From Saccharothrix sp. (GTDB lineage: Bacteria > Actinomycetota > Actinomycetes > Mycobacteriales > Pseudonocardiaceae), in assembly GCF_031180885.1 (NCBI RefSeq), contig NZ_JAPSLK010000062.1, forward strand, positions 1 to 46,441: a DNA stretch of 46,441 nt. Reading direction: 5' to 3'. Positions 16,845 through 26,551 of this stretch are shown here, in pieces. The position numbers were made by a program, and so were the translations under genes. Each line of letters starts with the position of its first letter. The first letter of the stretch is position 1. The notes under the pieces are model-generated. The model made no database searches and was not told the origin of the DNA. It worked only from the letters and a program-made list of their open reading frames with translations.

Positions 16845-19800
16845 ATGCGACTCCTCCGACGCGGCACGACCGCCGTGCCCGTTCTTTCTGGGCTGGCCCT
16901 GGCCCTGCTGCTGCCCGCCCAACCGGCGCGCGGCGAGCCCACGACCGACCCGACGACCCTGGTCAACCCGTTCATCGGCACGCAGAACTTCGGCAACACG
17001 TTCCCCGGCGCGAGCACGCCCTTCGGCATGGTCCAGGTCAGCCCGGACACCGGCGGCCAGGGCGGCTACGACTACCTCCAGGACTCGATCCTCGGCTTCA
17101 GCCAGACCCACCTGTCCGGGGTCGGCTGCGGTGTCGCGGGCGAACTGCCGGTCATGCCGACGACCGGCGCGGTGGACAACGTTGACATCGCGGGCTACCG
17201 CTCGAAGTTCTCCCACGAGGACGAGGAGGCGACCCCGGGCTACTACCGCGTCGGCCTCCAGCGCTACGGCGTCGACGCCGAGCTGACCGCCACGCCGCGC
17301 ACCGGCTGGCAGCGCTACACCTTCCCCGCCGGCCAGGCGAACGTCCTGTTCAACACCGGCCGCGCCAACCAGCAGGTGCTCGACTCGGAGATCCACGTCG
17401 TGGGTGACCGCACGCTGGAGGGCCGCGTCCGCGCCGGCCGGTTCTGCGCCGGTCACGACGAGCACACGGTCTACTTCACCGCGAGCTTCGACCGGCCGTT
17501 CACGAGCTTCGGCACCTGGCGCGGCACCACGAAGTCACCCGGCGTGCCGGACGCGTCCGGCCCCGGCGGCAACGGCGCGTGGGTCACCTTCGACGCGGTT
17601 CGAGACCCGGACGTCGTGCTCAAGGTCGGCCTGTCCTACACGGGCGTCGAGGGCGCGCGCCGCAACCTCGCGGCCGAGACCGGCGACTCCTACGACTTCG
17701 ACGCCGTCCGCGCCCAGGCTCACCGTTCATGGGTGGATCGCCTGAACCAGATCAAGATCGACGGCGGCACCCCCGAGCGCCGTGTGGCGTTCTATACCGC
17801 TCTCTACCACTCGCTGCTGCACCCGAACCTCGCCGGGGACGTGGACGGCCGTTACGCCGGGTTCGACGGCAAGACCCATGTGGCACAACGGTTCACGCCC
17901 TACCAGAACCTGTCGCTGTGGGACACCTACCGGCCGCAGAACCAACTCCTCGAACTCCTCGAACCCCAAGTGGCGCGGGATGTGGCCCTGTCGGTCGTGG
18001 CGGCCGGACGTGACGGCGGCTGGCTGCCGCGCTGGGCGCTGGCCAACAGCGAGACCAACATCATGACCGGTGACCCGGTGACCCCGTTCCTGGTCGAGGC
18101 ATGGTCCCGGGGCCTGCTCGACGGCCACGAGCAGGAGGCCTACGACCTGCTCAAGCGCAACGCCACCACCGTCCCGCCGGCCGACTCGCCGTACAACGGC
18201 CGGTCCGGCGTGGAGTACTACGCGCAACGCGGCTACATCCCGTCCGGCCTCAAGCTCGGCACCGATTGCCGGCACAAGGGCGGCGACAATGACTGCGTCC
18301 ACCCGGCGTCGGCGACGATGGAGTACGCGGCGGCGGACGCGGCGCTGGCGGTCATGGCGCGCGGACTCGGCCACGACGCCGACGCCCGGATGTTCGAGCG
18401 GCGCGGCCAGTGGTTCCGCAACCTGTGGGACGGCGAGCACTTCCGCCCCCGCACGGTGGACGGGACGTGGCTGTCGCCGTACAACCCGGTCGACGCGGCG
18501 CACCAGTTCCACGAGGGTGGCGCGTTCCAGTACCAGTGGCTGGTCCCGCAGGACCCCAACGGCCTGGTCGAGCTGATGGGCGGCCGGGCGGCCACTGAAC
18601 GCCGGCTGGACGCGTTCTTCGCCTACGAAAAGCTGCTGGCCGACCCGGCGCGCACGGTCCGCGAGGACTGGATCACCCAGCCCTACGACTACTACGGCAA
18701 GCCCACCTACAACCCCAACAACGAACCCGACCTGCTCGCCCCGTACTTCTACCTGTCCACGGGCACGCCCGCGAAGACCGCGACGGTGGTGCGGGCGGCG
18801 ATGACGTTGTTCACCACCGGCCCGGACGGCATGACCGGCAACGACGACCTGGGCACGATGTCCGCCTGGTACGTGTTCTCGTCGTTGGGCCTGTACCCGA
18901 CGATGAGCGGCGGCGACTTCCTGGCGCTGTCCAGCCCCCAGTTCCCGGCCGCGACCGTCCACACCGGACACGGGCGTTCGTTGAAGATCACCGCGCCGGG
19001 TGCCTCCGACGCCAACCGGTACGTGCGGAGCGTGTCGTTGAACGGCCGGGACGTCCGGCGCACGTGGCTGGACTGGGACGACGTGGCACGCGGCGGCACC
19101 CTGGCCCACCGCTTGAGTACTGAGCCGTCGTCCTGGGGCACGGGGCGGGGCGCGGAGCCTCCGTCCGTCAACCGGGCTCGCCCCGACGACCGCCGGCACG
19201 TGGATGCGTCGCTGCGGGGCAACGCGGCGGTCCTGCCGTCCTCGGACACCGCGCAGACGGTGACGTTCCCGCTGGACGTCCTGGCGCAGTCGCCGGGCGC
19301 GGTGGTGGTGTCGGTCGAGGCCGCGGCTCCGGCGGGCTGGCAGGTGTCCCGCGTCCAGCCGATGGTCCTGGTCTCGGGCCGGCTGCCCGTGCAACGGACG
19401 GTGCCGTTGACGGTGACCGTGCCCGCCGGGACGCCGGTCGGCACGTACCCGGTCGAGGTCGTCGTGCGCGGACCGAACACGGTGACCCGGACCGGGACCG
19501 TCGAGGTGCGGCCGGCGGCGACCTGCGTGGGTGACCCGTGCGCGGTCGACCTGACGCGGGAGCTGAACCACGACGGCACGGCCACCGTCGAGGCCCCCGC
19601 CTCGGGCGACTTCGACGGCCAGGGCTGGAGCTACGACGCGGCCCTGCTGCCCACCGGCCCGGTGACCTGGAACGGGGTGACCTACCTGGCGCCGGACCCG
19701 ACCGGGACGGCGGCCAACTTCGTCGAGGCGCGCGGCCAAGCGGTACTGCTGCCCACCGGCCAGTACGGGACGCTCAACCTCGTGGCGGCATCGCACAACG

Positions 19801-20060
19801 GTCCCGTCACCACGGCCGTCGCCGTCCGGTACACCGATGGCACCACTGCCGAGCTGCCGATCACTGTGGGGGACTGGGCGGGTTCGGGCGGAACCGTCGT
19901 CCTGGACATGCCCCACCGCATCAAGGCCGGTAAGGGCGTGGACGGTCCTCCGGTACGCCTGTTCGGCCTGGCCGCGGCCCTCGACCCGGCCAAGTCCGTG
20001 CGCTCGCTGACCCTGCCCGCCGATCCCCGCGTGGAGGTCTACGCGCTGACACTGAACTGA
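16845..20060 (+). CDS. Secreted GH92 alpha-mannosidase
   Basis: A 1071-residue exported glycoside hydrolase family 92 protein; the family removes alpha-linked mannose, usually with calcium. After the signal peptide (residues 1-30, ending ARG-E) come the GH92 hallmarks: VNPFIGTQNFGNTFPGAS, FGMVQVSPDTGG, GFSQTHLSGVGC, the (alpha/alpha)6 domain with ATMEYAAADAALAVMA, YNPNNEPD, and DDLGTMSAWYVFSSLGLYP. From about residue 790 it adds an NPCBM-associated NEW3-type domain and a C-terminal beta-sandwich beginning near TCVGDPCAVDL, probably carbohydrate-binding. ATG 16845 follows AAGGAGG by 9 bases. It is a monocistronic gene under a palindromic operator. It probably trims fungal or plant mannans and glycans. 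Confidence 0.94.
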   Translation: MRLLRRGTTAVPVLSGLALALLLPAQPARGEPTTDPTTLVNPFIGTQNFGNTFPGASTPFGMVQVSPDTGGQGGYDYLQDSILGFSQTHLSGVGCGVAGELPVMPTTGAVDNVDIAGYRSKFSHEDEEATPGYYRVGLQRYGVDAELTATPRTGWQRYTFPAGQANVLFNTGRANQQVLDSEIHVVGDRTLEGRVRAGRFCAGHDEHTVYFTASFDRPFTSFGTWRGTTKSPGVPDASGPGGNGAWVTFDAVRDPDVVLKVGLSYTGVEGARRNLAAETGDSYDFDAVRAQAHRSWVDRLNQIKIDGGTPERRVAFYTALYHSLLHPNLAGDVDGRYAGFDGKTHVAQRFTPYQNLSLWDTYRPQNQLLELLEPQVARDVALSVVAAGRDGGWLPRWALANSETNIMTGDPVTPFLVEAWSRGLLDGHEQEAYDLLKRNATTVPPADSPYNGRSGVEYYAQRGYIPSGLKLGTDCRHKGGDNDCVHPASATMEYAAADAALAVMARGLGHDADARMFERRGQWFRNLWDGEHFRPRTVDGTWLSPYNPVDAAHQFHEGGAFQYQWLVPQDPNGLVELMGGRAATERRLDAFFAYEKLLADPARTVREDWITQPYDYYGKPTYNPNNEPDLLAPYFYLSTGTPAKTATVVRAAMTLFTTGPDGMTGNDDLGTMSAWYVFSSLGLYPTMSGGDFLALSSPQFPAATVHTGHGRSLKITAPGASDANRYVRSVSLNGRDVRRTWLDWDDVARGGTLAHRLSTEPSSWGTGRGAEPPSVNRARPDDRRHVDASLRGNAAVLPSSDTAQTVTFPLDVLAQSPGAVVVSVEAAAPAGWQVSRVQPMVLVSGRLPVQRTVPLTVTVPAGTPVGTYPVEVVVRGPNTVTRTGTVEVRPAATCVGDPCAVDLTRELNHDGTATVEAPASGDFDGQGWSYDAALLPTGPVTWNGVTYLAPDPTGTAANFVEARGQAVLLPTGQYGTLNLVAASHNGPVTTAVAVRYTDGTTAELPITVGDWAGSGGTVVLDMPHRIKAGKGVDGPPVRLFGLAAALDPAKSVRSLTLPADPRVEVYALTLN

Positions 20061-20136
20061 ACTGGCCGGCTGAACTGGCTGAACTGGCCGGGCTTGAACC
20101 GGCTGGGGTCCCAGGGGTGGTCCGACACCGGGCGTC

Positions 20137-21433
20137 ATGGACCTCGACGAACTGGTCTTCCACCCCTGGGTCGCGCAGGGTCCGCGCAGCGCGCTCACGA
20201 TCGTCGCCGAGGAGGGCAGTCACGTGGTGGCCGTCGACGGTCGCCGCTACCTGGACTTCAGCTCGCAGCTGGTGTTCACCAACCTCGGTCACCAGCACAC
20301 GGCGGTGGTGGCGGCCACCAAGACGCAGGCCGACCGGCTGTGCACGCTCGCCCCGGCGCACGCGAACGACGTCCGGGGCGAGGCGGCGCGGCTGATCGTC
20401 GAGGTGGCGCCGGAGGGGTTGGGGCAAATCTTGTTCACCACCGGCGGCACGGGGGGCATTGAGCACGCGGTCCGGATGGCGCGCCTGGTCACCGGCCGCC
20501 CTAAGGTCCTGTCCGCATACCGCTCGTACCACGGCTCCACCGCGACCTCGATCCACCTGACCGGCGACCCGCGCCGCTGGGCGTCGGACACCGGGACGGC
20601 CGGGGTGGTGCACTTCTTCGGCCCGTTCCCGTACCGGTCAGCGTTCAGCGTGACCACGCCGGAGGAGGAGGGCGAGCGCGCGCTGGCGCATCGCGAACAG
20701 GTGATCCTGGAGGAGGGGCCGGCCACGATCGCCGCGCTGGTGCTGGAGTCGGTGACCGGCAGTTCCGGGGTGGTCGTGCCGCCGCGCGGCCACCTGCGCG
20801 GGGTGCGGGAGCTGTGCACGCGGTACGGGATCGTGCACATCGCCGACGAGGTCCTGACCGGCTTCGGCCGCACCGGGGCGTGGTTCGCGTCCGACCATGA
20901 GGACGTGACCCCGGACCTGCTGGTGTTCACGAAGGGCGTGAATCGGCTTATGTCCGCTGGGCGGCGTCCTGGTCAACGACCACATTTACCGTGTGTTCAC
21001 ACGAACGCCCGTACCCGGCGGGCCTGACCTACAGCGGCCACCCACTCGCGTGCCCGCCGCCGTCGGCGCGATCACCGCCATGCACGAGGAGGACATCGTC
21101 GCAGCGGCGGCCCGATTGGGCACGGAAGTCCTGAAGCCCGGCCTGACCCGACTAGCGCCGAGAAACACCGCTGTGTAGGCGTGTCCGGGGTATCGGTGCA
21201 CTGTGGACACTGGAACTCGTGTCCGACCGCGACACCAAGGAACCACTGGGCACGCCCGCCATGAACGCCTTCGTGTGAACGTGCCGCGACCGCGATGTGC
21301 TGACCCTGGTCCTGGGCAACCGCGTCCACATCGCCCGCCGCTGAACATCACCGACACCGACGCGGCCACCGGGCTCGCCGTGCTGGACGAAGCCCTGGCG
21401 GCCGAGGACCTGGATCAGCCGCGGAGGCGGTAG
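20137..21433 (+). pseudogene. Decayed class III aminotransferase
   Basis: The first ~270 codons read cleanly as a PLP-dependent class III aminotransferase (YLDFSSQLVFTNLGH, FTTGGTGGIEHAVRMAR, YRSYHGSTATS, ADEVLTGFGRTGAWF, and the PLP-lysine region FTKGVN). Immediately after, at about 20940-20960, two single-base losses shift the frame; the next pieces (PLGGVLVNDHIYRVF, then YPAGLTYSGHPLAC, then AAVGAITAMHEEDIVAAAARLG) lie in different frames. Later pieces (ELVSDRDTKEPLGTPAMNAF, a TGA at about 21276, CRDRDVLTLVLGNRVHIA, PLNITDTDAATGLAVLDEAL) complete the family C-terminus. At least five lesions mean that no functional enzyme is made. Confidence 0.88.
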
Positions 21434-21442
21434 CCTGCCGGG

Positions 21443-23341
21443 GTGGAGCCTGTCGGCGAAGGCGATCAACCCGGCTTAGCCTCGTTCACCGCTACCACCG
21501 GCACGACGGCGGGGCCCGTCGTCCAGGCCGGGCACGTCCACGGTGACCTGCGTGTCGAGTACCCGGCACCGGCCCGTGCGCCGAGCACGCCGGGACGCCC
21601 GGTGCGCGAGATCGACGACCCGGGCGACCTGGAGGTGCACCCCGCCATCGAGGTGCCAGGCGCCCGTGGTCGGCTGCCGTCGTACGTGGATCGCGCCCAC
21701 GATGAAGTCCTGCGCGCCCGTGTCCGCCAGGTGGTCGACACGGGCCGCAGCGCGGTGGCCGTCCTGGTCGGCGGTTCGTCGACGGGCAAGACGCGGGCCT
21801 GCTGGGAAGTGCTGCAGATGCTGCCGGACGACTGGCGGGTGTGGCACCCCATCGAGCCGGGGCGTCCCGAGTCGGTGGTCGACGCCGTGGGCGACCTGAG
21901 CCCGCGCACCCTGGTGTGGCTCAACGAAACCCACCACTACCTGCTGACGCCGGGGAGCTCGCTCGGCGAGGAGGTCTCCGCCCGGCTGCGCGCCCTGCTG
22001 CGGGACCCGGCACGCGCGCCGGTGGTCGTCCTGGGCACGATCTGGCCCGAGTACTGGGCGGAGTTGACCACCACGCCCTCGTTCGAACAGGACGGCGATC
22101 GCCCCAAGCCGGACATGCACGCGCAGGCCAGGGCGTTGCTGGTGGACAGCGGGATACCGGTCCCGGACAGCTTCGACGGTTCCGCGCTGGGGACGCTGCG
22201 GTCCACCGCCTGGCGCGACCCCCGGCTGGCGCACGCCTTGTCGTACGCGGAGGACGGTCGGATCACCCAGTACCTGGCCGGTGTGCCCGCGCTGCTGGAG
22301 CGCTACGACAACGCGCCGGTCGCGGCACGCGCGGTGGTCGACGCGGCGCTGGACGCCCGCCGACTGGGGCACGGCGTGCTCCTGTCGCACGAGTACCTGC
22401 AGTCCGCTGCGCCCCACTACATCGTCGACGACCAGTGGGACCTGCTGCCGGACGACTGGCTGGCCGACGCGTTGCGGTACACGGGTGCGCCCTGCCGGGG
22501 AAGTCGTGGACCGCTGACCCGCGTGCGTGCCCGTCCCGGGCGGGCCGAGCCGGACGGGCACCGCTACCGGGTGGCGGACTACCTCGAACAGGCCGGCGGC
22601 GATCGGGCCGTTCCCGACGGGGTGTGGGAGGCGTTGACGGCACACGCCCCGTTGGAGGACCTGCCGCGGATCGGTTTGGCGGCGCGCAGAGCGTCCGTCC
22701 CGGCGCACGCCGCACGGATCTACGCTCGGCTGGCCGAGGCCGGCGACGCGGACGCGCTGTTCATCGCGGCCGACCAGTTCCGGCGCGCGCACGGCGCCGA
22801 CCACGCGATCGCGTGGCTGCGCGAGCGTGCGGTCGGCGGCGACCCGCGTGCGGCGCGCGGGGCGGCGGACCTGCTGCACAAGACCGGTCGTGCCGAGGAG
22901 GCCGTCACGTGGTACCGCTTCGCGGCGGACGCGGGTGACGCCATCTCATTGCACACGGCGACGGAGTTGCTGGTGGCGCTGGGCCGGGAAGACGAGGCGC
23001 TGCGGTGGCTCGGTGCGCTCGGCCCGACCGCCGCGCGACTGGGAGGTGACATGCTGCGGCACGCGGGACGGCTCGACGAGGCCGTGACGTGGTACCGCCG
23101 CGCCGCGGAGGCTGGAGATCCGCAGTCGACGCACGCGCTGATGTCGTCGCTGCTGCGCCTGGGGCATGTGGACGAGGCCGTGGCGTGGCTGCGCCGCCGG
23201 CACGGTGAAGGGGACGGCCGCGCCGCCCGGCTCGCCGCATACTTGCTGCTCAAGGCAGGCCGTCCGCACGAAGCGGCCGAATGGGGCAAGCTCGCGGAGC
23301 CGAAGGGCTCTGGGTCGGCCGAGCCGACCCAGAGCCCGTAG
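21443..23341 (+). CDS. STAND-like P-loop NTPase with TPR/Sel1-like repeats
   Basis: A 632-residue cytoplasmic protein. A short N-terminal segment (GPVVQAGHVHGDLRV, residues about 24-38) precedes a P-loop domain with Walker A GGSSTGKT (Lys116) and a Walker B-like strand RTLVWLNETHHYL (about 153-165). From about 400 there are tandem helical repeats of TPR/Sel1 type (EEAVTWYRFAADAGD, DEAVTWYRRAAEAGD). This layout (signal motif, NTPase, repeats) is that of actinobacterial STAND/NLR-like sensors, whose ligands are mostly unknown. GTG 21443 has only a weak G-rich site. Its last codons also encode a strong terminator hairpin. It has no operon partner or adjacent effector. Confidence 0.8.
   Translation: MEPVGEGDQPGLASFTATTGTTAGPVVQAGHVHGDLRVEYPAPARAPSTPGRPVREIDDPGDLEVHPAIEVPGARGRLPSYVDRAHDEVLRARVRQVVDTGRSAVAVLVGGSSTGKTRACWEVLQMLPDDWRVWHPIEPGRPESVVDAVGDLSPRTLVWLNETHHYLLTPGSSLGEEVSARLRALLRDPARAPVVVLGTIWPEYWAELTTTPSFEQDGDRPKPDMHAQARALLVDSGIPVPDSFDGSALGTLRSTAWRDPRLAHALSYAEDGRITQYLAGVPALLERYDNAPVAARAVVDAALDARRLGHGVLLSHEYLQSAAPHYIVDDQWDLLPDDWLADALRYTGAPCRGSRGPLTRVRARPGRAEPDGHRYRVADYLEQAGGDRAVPDGVWEALTAHAPLEDLPRIGLAARRASVPAHAARIYARLAEAGDADALFIAADQFRRAHGADHAIAWLRERAVGGDPRAARGAADLLHKTGRAEEAVTWYRFAADAGDAISLHTATELLVALGREDEALRWLGALGPTAARLGGDMLRHAGRLDEAVTWYRRAAEAGDPQSTHALMSSLLRLGHVDEAVAWLRRRHGEGDGRAARLAAYLLLKAGRPHEAAEWGKLAEPKGSGSAEPTQSP
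23305..23337. terminator. Bidirectional terminator inside the end of a coding region
   Basis: A perfect 15-bp stem (23305-23319 with 23323-23337) around a 3-base loop lies within the last 12 codons of the NTPase/TPR gene and ends 9 bases before the stop of the convergent katG. It can stop transcripts from both sides. Confidence 0.85.
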
Positions 23342-23345
23342 CGGA

Positions 23346-25586
23346 TCAGGCCACGTCGAACCGGTCGAGGTCCATGACCTTCGTCCACGCGGCGACGAAG
23401 TCGTGGACGAACTTCTCCTTCGCGTCGTCCGAGGCGTAGACCTCGGCCACCGCGCGCAGCTCGGAGTTCGAGCCGAACACCAGGTCGACCCGGCTGCCGG
23501 TCCACTTGACCTCGCCGGTCGCGCGGTCACGGCCCTCGAAGGTCTCCGCGTCCTGCGAGGTCGGCTTCCACTCCGTCTCCATGTCCAGCAGGTTCACGAA
23601 GAAGTCGTTGGTCAGCGTGCCCGCGGTGCCGGTCAGGACGCCCAGCTCGGAGCGCTTGTGGTTGGCGCCCAGCACGCGCAGGCCGCCGACCAGGACGGTC
23701 ATCTCCGGCGCGCTCAGGGTGAGCAGGTTCGCCTTGTCCACCAGCAGGAACTCCGCCGGCAGGCGGTTGCCCTTGCCCAGGTAGTTGCGGAAGCCGTCCG
23801 CGGTCGGCTCCATCGCGGCGAACGACTCCACGTCGGTCTGCTCCTGGGTGGCGTCGGTGCGGCCCGGGGTGAACGGGACGGTCACCGACACACCCGCGGC
23901 GCTCGCGGCCTGCTCGACCGCCGCGACACCGCCGAGCACGATCAGGTCGGCCAGCGAGACCTTCTTGCCGCCGGTCTGCGCGCTGTTGAAGCTCTCCTGC
24001 ACGCCCTCCAGCGCGCGCAGCACGATCGACAGCGACTCGGGCTCGTTGACCTCCCAGTCGCGCTGCGGCTCCAGCCGGATCCGGGCGCCGTTCGCGCCGC
24101 CGCGCTTGTCGCTGCCGCGGAACGTCGAGGCCGACGCCCACGCGGTGGTGACGAGCTGGGACACGGTCAGGCCGGTGGCCAGGATCTGCTGCTTGAGCGC
24201 GGCCACGTCGGCGGCGTCGACCAGCTCGTGGTCCACGGCCGGGACGCGGTCCTGCCAGAGCAGCTCCTCCTGCGGCACCAGCGGGCCCAGGTAGCGCTGG
24301 ATCGGGCCCATGTCGCGGTGGGTGAGCTTGAACCAGGCGCGGGCGAAGGCGTCCGCGAACTGGTCCGGGTTCTCGTAGAACCGGCGGGAGATCCGCTCGT
24401 AGACCGGGTCGAAGCGCAGCGCCAGGTCGGTGGTGAGCATGCCCGGGGTGCGGTTGAGCTTGCCGTCCTCGGGGTCCGGGACGGTGTTCTTGGCCTTGCC
24501 GTCCTTCGGGGTCCACTGGTGGGCGCCGGCCGGGCTCTTGGTCAGCTCCCAGTCGTACTCGAACAGGTTGTGGAAGAACCAGTTGCTCCACTGCGCCGGG
24601 GTCGGCGTCCAGGTCACTTCCAGACCGCTGGTGATGGTGTCGCGGCCCTTGCCGGAGCCGAAGGTGTTCTTCCAGCCCAGGCCCTGCTCCTCCAGCGGGG
24701 CGCCCTCGGGCTCGGGGCCGACGTACTGGTTCGGGTCGGCCGCGCCGTGGGTCTTGCCGAAGGTGTGGCCGCCGGCGATCAGCGCGACGGTCTCCTCGTC
24801 GTTCATCGCCATGCGGCCGAAGGTCTCGCGGATGTCGCGGGCGGCGGCCAGCGGGTCCGGGTTGCCGTTGGGGCCCTCCGGGTTGACGTAGATCAGGCCC
24901 ATCTGGACCGCGGCGAGCGGGTGCTCCAGGTCGCGGTCGCCGGAGTAGCGCTCGTCACCGAGCCAGGTGCGCTCCGGGCCCCAGTACACGTCCTCGTCGG
25001 GCTCCCACACGTCCGCGCGACCGCCGGCGAAGCCGAAGGTCTTGAAGCCCATGGTCTCCAGGGCCCGGTTGCCCGCGAAGATCATCAGGTCGGCCCACGA
25101 GATCTTGCGGCCGTACTTCTTCTTGACCGGCCACAGCAGGCGGCGGGCCTTGTCCAGGTTGCCGTTGTCCGGCCAGCTGTTGAGCGGGGCGAAGCGCTGC
25201 ATGCCCGCGCCCGCGCCGCCGCGGCCGTCGTGCACGCGGTAGGTGCCCGCGCTGTGCCACGCCATGCGGATCATGAACGGCCCGTAGTGGCCGAAGTCGG
25301 CGGGCCACCAGTCCTTGGAGGTCGTCAACACCTCGTCGACGTCCTTCGCCAGGGCGTCGAGGTCCAGGCTGAGGAACTCCGCGGCGTAGTCGAAGTCCCC
25401 GCCCATGGGGTTGGCGACCACGGGGTGCTTGCGCAGGATCTTCAGGTTGAGCTGGTTGGGCCACCAGTCGCGGTTGCTGCCGCCTTCGGTCGGGTGGTTG
25501 AAGCGCCCAGCGGAGACGGGGCACCCAGCGGCACCCTCCTCGTTCAGCTCTCCGATGACGGCGTTCGGGCTGTCGGACACGGGCAT
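23346..25586 (-). CDS. katG: Catalase-peroxidase KatG
   Basis: A 746-residue bifunctional haem enzyme that removes hydrogen peroxide in the cytoplasm. The distal triad is Arg107, Trp110, His111 (IRMAWHSAGTYR). Trp110, the Tyr in GLIYVNPEGPNG and the Met in RMAMNDEE form the Met-Tyr-Trp crosslink of KatGs. The proximal haem histidine is in ALIAGGHTFGKTHG. The serine equivalent to mycobacterial Ser315 is kept in ITSGLEVTW. Both the N-terminal active half and the C-terminal structural half are complete. ATG 25586 follows GGAAGG with almost no spacing, which is unusual. It lies 13 bases after furA and is surely co-transcribed and FurA-controlled. Confidence 0.97.
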   Translation of the reverse strand: MPVSDSPNAVIGELNEEGAAGCPVSAGRFNHPTEGGSNRDWWPNQLNLKILRKHPVVANPMGGDFDYAAEFLSLDLDALAKDVDEVLTTSKDWWPADFGHYGPFMIRMAWHSAGTYRVHDGRGGAGAGMQRFAPLNSWPDNGNLDKARRLLWPVKKKYGRKISWADLMIFAGNRALETMGFKTFGFAGGRADVWEPDEDVYWGPERTWLGDERYSGDRDLEHPLAAVQMGLIYVNPEGPNGNPDPLAAARDIRETFGRMAMNDEETVALIAGGHTFGKTHGAADPNQYVGPEPEGAPLEEQGLGWKNTFGSGKGRDTITSGLEVTWTPTPAQWSNWFFHNLFEYDWELTKSPAGAHQWTPKDGKAKNTVPDPEDGKLNRTPGMLTTDLALRFDPVYERISRRFYENPDQFADAFARAWFKLTHRDMGPIQRYLGPLVPQEELLWQDRVPAVDHELVDAADVAALKQQILATGLTVSQLVTTAWASASTFRGSDKRGGANGARIRLEPQRDWEVNEPESLSIVLRALEGVQESFNSAQTGGKKVSLADLIVLGGVAAVEQAASAAGVSVTVPFTPGRTDATQEQTDVESFAAMEPTADGFRNYLGKGNRLPAEFLLVDKANLLTLSAPEMTVLVGGLRVLGANHKRSELGVLTGTAGTLTNDFFVNLLDMETEWKPTSQDAETFEGRDRATGEVKWTGSRVDLVFGSNSELRAVAEVYASDDAKEKFVHDFVAAWTKVMDLDRFDVA

Positions 25587-25599
25587 CCTTCCGGGGGAT

Positions 25600-26028
25600 T
25601 CAGCTGATTGCGGACTTGCAGGCGGGACAGGTGCCCCAGTAGACGACCTCGGCCTCGTCGATGGCGAAGCCGTGGTCGTCGGACGCGGTCAGGCAGGGCG
25701 CGTGGCCGACGGCGCAGTCGACGTCGGCGATCACCCCGCAGGACCGGCAGACGACGTGGTGGTGGTTGTCCCCGACGCGCGCCTCGTAGCGGGCGACTGA
25801 GCCCGGTGGCTCGATGCGGCGCAGCAGCCCGGCGCCGGTCAGCGCCTTCAGGACGTCGTAGACGGCCTGGTGGGACACCGTGCCGAGGCGGTCGCGGACG
25901 ACGCCGATGATCGAGTCGGTGTCGGCGTGGGGGTGCTCGTGCACCGCGGACAGCACGGCCATCCGCGGGCTGGTGACGCGCAGCGAGGCGCGGCGCAGCA
26001 TCTGCTCGAAGTCGGAGGCCGTGGGCAC
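25600..26028 (-). CDS. furA: FurA-type peroxide/iron-responsive repressor of katG
   Basis: A 142-residue Fur-family metalloregulator. The winged helix (SLRVTSPRMAVLSAVHEHPHAD, then SHQAVYDVLKALTGAGLLRR) is followed by the metal-binding dimer domain with DNHHHVVCRSCG and a C-terminal CPAC. These two CxxC pairs form a structural zinc site. In actinobacteria this protein represses its own promoter and katG, and peroxide relieves the repression. I chose GTG 26028 because the protein then starts like mycobacterial FurA (VPTASDFEQMLRRASLRVT). No ribosome-binding site precedes it, consistent with a leaderless mRNA as known for mycobacterial furA. Confidence 0.93.
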   Translation of the reverse strand: MPTASDFEQMLRRASLRVTSPRMAVLSAVHEHPHADTDSIIGVVRDRLGTVSHQAVYDVLKALTGAGLLRRIEPPGSVARYEARVGDNHHHVVCRSCGVIADVDCAVGHAPCLTASDDHGFAIDEAEVVYWGTCPACKSAIS

Positions 26029-26035
26029 GGTCCGC

Positions 26036-26085
26036 AGTCTTGCGCATTTTCTGGAATCAATCAAGTTTGGGTTGGTGAACCCTGT
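26036..26085 (-). promoter_or_regulatory. AT-rich promoter region of furA-katG
   Basis: This is a conspicuous AT-rich patch in a GC-rich neighbourhood, directly upstream of the furA start; the minus strand reads AACTTGATTGATTCCAGAAA. FurA autoregulatory sites in actinobacteria are AT-rich and sit at this position. The exact operator boundaries are not clear. Confidence 0.5.
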
Positions 26086-26551
26086 CTGAACAGCGGCTTC
26101 GGGTGGGGACGGGGTGGGGTGCCGGGAGCAACCGGCCACCCTGGGTGACCTGCGGTGATCAACGATCACGATGGGTTGCGGGTCCGTGTCGCCGGAACAC
26201 GCGAGGAGTGCGGATGCAGCCGAACCACCACAGCCCGGTCGGACCCCGTGATGTCACCTCAGGCACAGAGCGCGCCGGCACCGTGGGACGCGGGGACGGC
26301 ACAGTGGGGCGGTGGGCCGTGGCTGGTTGGCCGTGCGCCGTGGGGGGCGGGACCGGCCGTGGGGTGGCGGGTCGAGTCCGTCGGTGGGGCGGCCCCGGTC
26401 GAGCGCGGGCCTCGCGGCCGTTGTGGTCGCAGGCGTCCCTCGGGCTCTTCACCGCGGCCCTGCTCGTCTGGTTCGCGTTCGCCCGCGGCGATCGCCCGGC
26501 AACGCGAAGTGCAGCCCCCGGGCGCCAGGGCCGGGGGCCACACCGCGCGGG
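26086..26551. other. Stretch without a convincing gene
   Basis: About 460 bases between furA and the cupin gene. Two overlapping + strand frames are open, one encoding Trp/Gly/Pro-rich sequence (from ATG 26250) and the other ending in one hydrophobic helix (LGLFTAALLVWFAFA, near 26440-26485). Neither has a good ribosome-binding site or a recognisable family. A small membrane protein split by a frameshift is possible but unsupported. Confidence 0.4.

Noticed and set aside
17727..20198. 823-codon minus-strand frame across the GH92 gene
   Set aside because: Arg/Val/His-rich antisense shadow with no recognisable domain; the plus strand is a clear GH92 enzyme.
23166..25607. 813-codon plus-strand frame opposite katG
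   Set aside because: Antisense shadow; katG on the minus strand is unambiguous.
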